NCBI GenBank assembly: GCA_027064165.1
Contig: JAMOQE010000065.1
Coordinates: 19,514 to 83,513, forward strand
DNA length: 64,000 nt
From: Thermodesulfatator sp.
GTDB lineage: Bacteria > Desulfobacterota > Thermodesulfobacteria > Thermodesulfobacteriales > Thermodesulfobacteriaceae
Reading direction: 5' to 3'
Positions 61,639 to 64,000 of the stretch are shown here, piece by piece. Every line of letters begins with the position of its first letter. Position 1 is the stretch's first letter. The notes below the pieces were generated by a model. It was not told where the DNA came from, made no database searches, and saw nothing but the letters and a program-made list of their open reading frames with translations. Both the position numbers and the translations under genes were made by a program.

Positions 61639-63140
61639 TTCTGCTCCTCCTTGAATGTGTCTTTTACTTCTATGTGAGAAATTTTAGCTCCCAGGATGTT
61701 GATAACATTTTTCACTTCGTCTCTATTTTTTATTTCTTCAATAAAGTGAGTTTTAAGAACCTTTTGTTTTTCAACTTCTATTTTAACAGGTTTCTGAAAA
61801 AAGTCTTCTATTCTTTTTTTTATTATTTCCACGGAATGTAAACTTTCCTCAGGAAGGGTTATTTTTACAACAATTTCTCTTTCTGTAATAAGGGGTTTTT
61901 TTATAGAAGTAAGTAGGGCATACAAAGAAGGGGGGCCTTCTTTTTCAAGCACTTTGAGAAAGTTTTCCCATGTCCTTTCTTCTTTTTCTTCCTTTACCGG
62001 CTCAAAATTTATTCCAGCATTTATTAATTCTTCCAATCTGGAAATAATGTTTTTTATGGGAGTAAGTTTTTCAAATTCACAGATCCTCATCAAAGAAAGT
62101 TCAAAGTGTAATCTTGGATAGTCACTTCTTTTTATTGTTTCAAGGTCTCTGGCAAGGGTTTGAAGGATAAGAAAAATTTCTTCTTTCTGGTATTCCAGGC
62201 TTAAAGCCCTTAAAGTGGAGAGACTGAAGGTAAAGCCTGTATCTCTCTGAAATGCTTTCATTAAAAGCAATTCTCTGAAAAAGTCTGTTAACTTTTCGGT
62301 GAGAAAAACTATATCTGTACCCTGATTATAGATTCTTTCTGCTATTTCAAAAGTTTTTTTGATATCTTTTTTTAACAGGCCTGCTGCAAGTTCTTCTACC
62401 AGGATATTTTCATGCCAGCCAAAGGCCTGGATAATGTCTTCTTTTGTTCTGGAGCCATAGGCCATTGCCTGATCAAGAAGAGAAAGAGCATCTCTCAGGC
62501 TACCCTGAGCCTCAGTTGCTATAAGTTCCAGTGCCTCTTCTTCTATTTCGTACTTTTCTTTTTCGCATATCCACTTAAGGTGCTTTAAAAGCAGAGGCAG
62601 CTCAAGCCTTCTAAAATCATACCTCTGACATCTTGAAAGAATGGTGGGAAGAAGCTTATTGGGTTCTGTAGTAGCAAGTATAAAATATACATGAGAGGGG
62701 GGTTCTTCCAGTGTCTTTAGCAGGGCATTTGAGGCTTCTTTTGTAAGCATGTGAGCCTCGTCTATGATATAAACTTTGGCTTTTCCTTTGGCCGGGGCAA
62801 ATTTCAAATTTTCTATAAGCTCCCTAATCTGGTCTATGCCCCTATTTGAGGCTGCGTCAATTTCAATTACATCAACATAAATGCCTTTATTTATTTCTAT
62901 GCAATGGAGACACTTATTACAGGGCTCATATCCTTTTTCTGGACTTTCGCAATTAAGGGCCTTGGCCACAATTCTTGCTACTGTAGTTTTACCTGTGCCT
63001 TTTATCCCGGCAAAAAGAAGAGCGTGGCTGAGTTTTCCGGATTTTAAGGCATTCTGGAGGGTTCTGACCACATGCCTTTGTCCCACCACTTCTGAAAATT
63101 TTTGTGGACGATACTTTCTTGCAAGTACAAGATAAGCCAT
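61635..63140 (-). CDS. dnaX: DNA polymerase III subunit gamma/tau
   Basis: DnaX is the ATPase of the clamp loader. The start YLVLARKYRPQKFSEVVGQ is standard. Walker A is GIKGTGKTT, four zinc cysteines lie in CESPEKGYEPCNKCLHC, and the Walker B and SRC motifs are IIDEAHML and ILSRCQRYDFRR. At 501 residues it is longer than a gamma-only protein and shorter than E. coli tau; I did not find a clear programmed frameshift. It heads the leftward recombination cluster. Confidence 0.96.
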   Translation of the reverse strand: MAYLVLARKYRPQKFSEVVGQRHVVRTLQNALKSGKLSHALLFAGIKGTGKTTVARIVAKALNCESPEKGYEPCNKCLHCIEINKGIYVDVIEIDAASNRGIDQIRELIENLKFAPAKGKAKVYIIDEAHMLTKEASNALLKTLEEPPSHVYFILATTEPNKLLPTILSRCQRYDFRRLELPLLLKHLKWICEKEKYEIEEEALELIATEAQGSLRDALSLLDQAMAYGSRTKEDIIQAFGWHENILVEELAAGLLKKDIKKTFEIAERIYNQGTDIVFLTEKLTDFFRELLLMKAFQRDTGFTFSLSTLRALSLEYQKEEIFLILQTLARDLETIKRSDYPRLHFELSLMRICEFEKLTPIKNIISRLEELINAGINFEPVKEEKEERTWENFLKVLEKEGPPSLYALLTSIKKPLITEREIVVKITLPEESLHSVEIIKKRIEDFFQKPVKIEVEKQKVLKTHFIEEIKNRDEVKNVINILGAKISHIEVKDTFKEEQK

Positions 63141-63458
63141 AGCACCTTTAATTTTAAAGCCTTTTTAAGATTTTTAAACCTGGGCTTCACAGATTTATGC
63201 CATCCCACAGCAGCTCTTTGAAAGAAAATTGGTATCAGGACTAATCTCTGTTTATGGCTCTATATCTGAAACTCTGAAAACTTTATTACCACAATACCTG
63301 CAAAATCAAATAGTCCATCTTTTGTATAGGCACTTTTTATACCAGCTATTAAGTTTGGAGGGCACTCTAAAGATTCTTTTAAAGCTAAATTCCTCACTCT
63401 TTCTTCTTATCTAACTTATAAAAGCAATTTTTTGTCAAAAGTAAAAAATTCAGGAGGC
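63141..63458. other. Intergenic region upstream of dnaX, no firm gene
   Basis: No convincing gene lies here. On the minus strand a small frame 63397-63260 (45 residues, GTG start) follows a TTGACA with a poor -10 (TTAGAT, 18 nt spacer). Further left, another minus frame shows zinc-ribbon-like pieces, CRYCG and a terminal CCG, broken by an in-frame stop. It may be the remnant of a small protein gene or a leader. Plus-strand frames are not supported. Confidence 0.4.
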
Positions 63459-63487
63459 TTGACAATGTAGCCTTTAGGTTTTATAAA
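63459..63487 (+). promoter_or_regulatory. Sigma-70 promoter of tRNA-Pro
   Basis: TTGACA (63459-63464), 17 nt spacer, TATAAA (63482-63487). It is the best promoter in the window, with 11 of 12 bases matching. The predicted start is about 13 nt before the tRNA. Confidence 0.85.
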
Positions 63488-63506
63488 TTTTAGTGGAAAG
63501 TTTTTT

Positions 63507-63580
63507 CGGGGCGTAGCTCAGCCTGGTAGAGCGCCGGCTTCGGGAGCCGGATGTCGCAGGTTCAAATCCTGTCGCCCCGA
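63507..63580 (+). tRNA. tRNA-Pro (anticodon CGG)
   Basis: A complete 74-nt cloverleaf. Acceptor stem CGGGGCG pairs with CGCCCCG; the C1-G72 pair is typical of tRNA-Pro. The D arm is GCTC/GAGC. The anticodon stem CCGGC/GCCGG holds the loop TTCGGGA, anticodon CGG. The T arm is GCAGG/CCTGT (one G-T pair) with loop TTCAAAT. The discriminator is A and CCA is not encoded. A T-run follows within 10 nt, a simple candidate terminator. Confidence 0.95.
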
Positions 63581-63604
63581 TTATTTTTTGTAAAATCCTG
63601 AATT

Positions 63605-63686
63605 GCCTTCTTTGATGAACTTTTTCCTGCTTTTCTATTGATCTTTACAAACTGATCTTTACAACCCTGATTTGTTTAAAGAAGGC
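63605..63686. repeat. Inverted and direct repeats between tRNA-Pro and the ATPase gene
   Basis: The arms GCCTTCTTT (63605-63613) and AAAGAAGGC (63678-63686) are a perfect 9-bp inverted repeat. Between them, TGATCTTTACAA occurs twice, at 63639-63650 and 63653-63664. The arrangement beside a tRNA may mark an old integration site, or may be a long hairpin leader. Confidence 0.45.
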
Positions 63687-63693
63687 CTTTTTC

Positions 63694-63721
63694 TTGAAAA
63701 AAACTATTGAAAGGTTATATT
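63694..63721 (+). promoter_or_regulatory. Promoter of the AAA-ATPase-like gene, likely leaderless
   Basis: TTGAAA (63694-63699), 16 nt spacer, TATATT (63716-63721). The predicted start, 7 nt on, is the A of the ATG at 63728. No ribosome site precedes the gene. Confidence 0.5.
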
Positions 63722-63727
63722 TAAACT

Positions 63728-64000
63728 ATGCTAAGAAGGCTTCCTCTTGATACTTCTTCTTTTAAACAGATAAGGGAGAAAGGATGGCTTTATGTAGATA
63801 AAACTCCCTGGATATACAAGTTACTTAAAAACGGTGTTTGTTATTTTATCTCCCGTCCAAGAAGATTTGGAAAATCCCTCACCATAAGCGTATTAAAAGA
63901 GCTTTTTAGTGGAAATAAAAACCTCTTTGAAGGGCTTTACATTTACGATAAGTGGGATTTCAAGCCACATCCAGTGCTTATCTTTGATTTTAACCTTATT
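63728..64000 (+). CDS. AAA-ATPase-like protein (DUF1703/PD-(D/E)XK family type), 3' end outside window
   Basis: The first 91 codons are present and run to the window edge. The start RLPLDTSSFKQIREKGWLYV followed by DKTPWIYKLL, then FISRPRRFGKSLTISVLKELF, is the AAA-ATPase-like opening of a large family that usually ends in a PD-(D/E)XK nuclease-like domain. The P-loop here is RPRRFGKS. Function is unknown; genes of this family are often multicopy and scattered, suggesting mobility. The nuclease part cannot be checked in this window. Confidence 0.85.
   Translation, partial: MLRRLPLDTSSFKQIREKGWLYVDKTPWIYKLLKNGVCYFISRPRRFGKSLTISVLKELFSGNKNLFEGLYIYDKWDFKPHPVLIFDFNLI

Noticed and set aside
61635..63140. 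Programmed frameshift in dnaX
   Set aside because: Protein length is between gamma and tau and I could not identify a convincing slippery site with a following structure.
63229..63414. 61-residue plus-strand ORF before tRNA-Pro
   Set aside because: Leu-rich, no ribosome site, no family. It opposes the minus-strand fragments in the same place.
1..64000. CRISPR array, rRNA operon, prophage or transposase
   Set aside because: No regularly spaced repeats, no rRNA-like sequence and no transposase, integrase or phage structural gene were recognised in either strand.

Overview
The window is 64 kb of a compact, AT-rich bacterial chromosome with very few gaps between genes. Gene content suggests a thermophilic, anaerobic, flagellated, menaquinone-using Gram-negative bacterium. 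Supporting genes are BamD, TolQ and other envelope functions, futalosine-pathway menaquinone genes, an 11-subunit complex I without its NADH-oxidising arm, PEP synthase, both AMP- and ADP-forming acetate activation, an archaeal-type riboflavin reductase, and sigma-54-type control of flagellar hook genes. My best guess is a Thermodesulfobacteriota lineage (Thermodesulfobacterium or Caldimicrobium-like). This is an inference from gene content and protein flavour, with no database search behind it.

Layout, 1-18.4 kb. A 5'-truncated secA and a zinc-ribbon ORF run rightward. A leftward block follows: mqnB-mqnD (menaquinone), tolQ, trxA, trxB, bamD. A DUF72 gene converges on mobA, which is preceded by sbcC and smpB. 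Then comes a rightward operon: ppsA, a secreted Pro-rich peptide, an FtsB-like gene, ribH, pgk, tpiA and an ScpA-like gene. It combines gluconeogenesis, glycolysis and riboflavin synthesis.

18.5-28.8 kb: the respiratory core. A four-cluster [4Fe-4S] protein is translationally coupled to nuoA, followed by nuoB-C-D-H-I-J-K-L-M-N. There is no nuoE, nuoF or nuoG. The operon ends in a clear hairpin terminator.

28.9-35 kb: a sigma-54-type promoter sits in front of fliK, flgD and two different tandem flgE-type hook genes, ending in a strong palindrome.

35-50.6 kb: the fatty acid/phospholipid set yceD-rpmF-plsX-fabH (leftward); an unusual inositol-monophosphatase/Nudix fusion; a GGDEF protein with a degenerate receiver; an RNB exoribonuclease, hisA and a lipoprotein (leftward). 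Then follow a CBS-domain gene, the ADP-forming acyl-CoA synthetase, a DRTGG protein and an amidohydrolase (MtaD-like), then acs, each transcription unit closed by a terminator hairpin.

50.7-64 kb: a MntA/HepT toxin-antitoxin pair is coupled to an iron alcohol dehydrogenase. A long leftward block carries dnaX-ybaB-recR-dprA, an ion transporter with an extracytoplasmic N-domain, tandem Usp, a zinc alcohol dehydrogenase, an HD-GYP protein with a degenerate C-terminal GGDEF, a CDP-alcohol phosphatidyltransferase and the riboflavin reductase. The window closes with tRNA-Pro(CGG), with an excellent promoter, and the 5' part of an AAA-ATPase-like gene.

The observations I rank highest are: the NuoEFG-less complex I coupled to a HycB/CooF-type ferredoxin; a GC-rich hairpin plus T-run between a displaced Shine-Dalgarno and the start codon of the acyl-CoA synthetase gene; three promoters whose predicted start sites fall on or next to start codons (leaderless mRNAs); the IMPase-Nudix fusion; and the MntA/HepT-alcohol dehydrogenase coupling. 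I saw no CRISPR array, rRNA, prophage or recognisable IS element.
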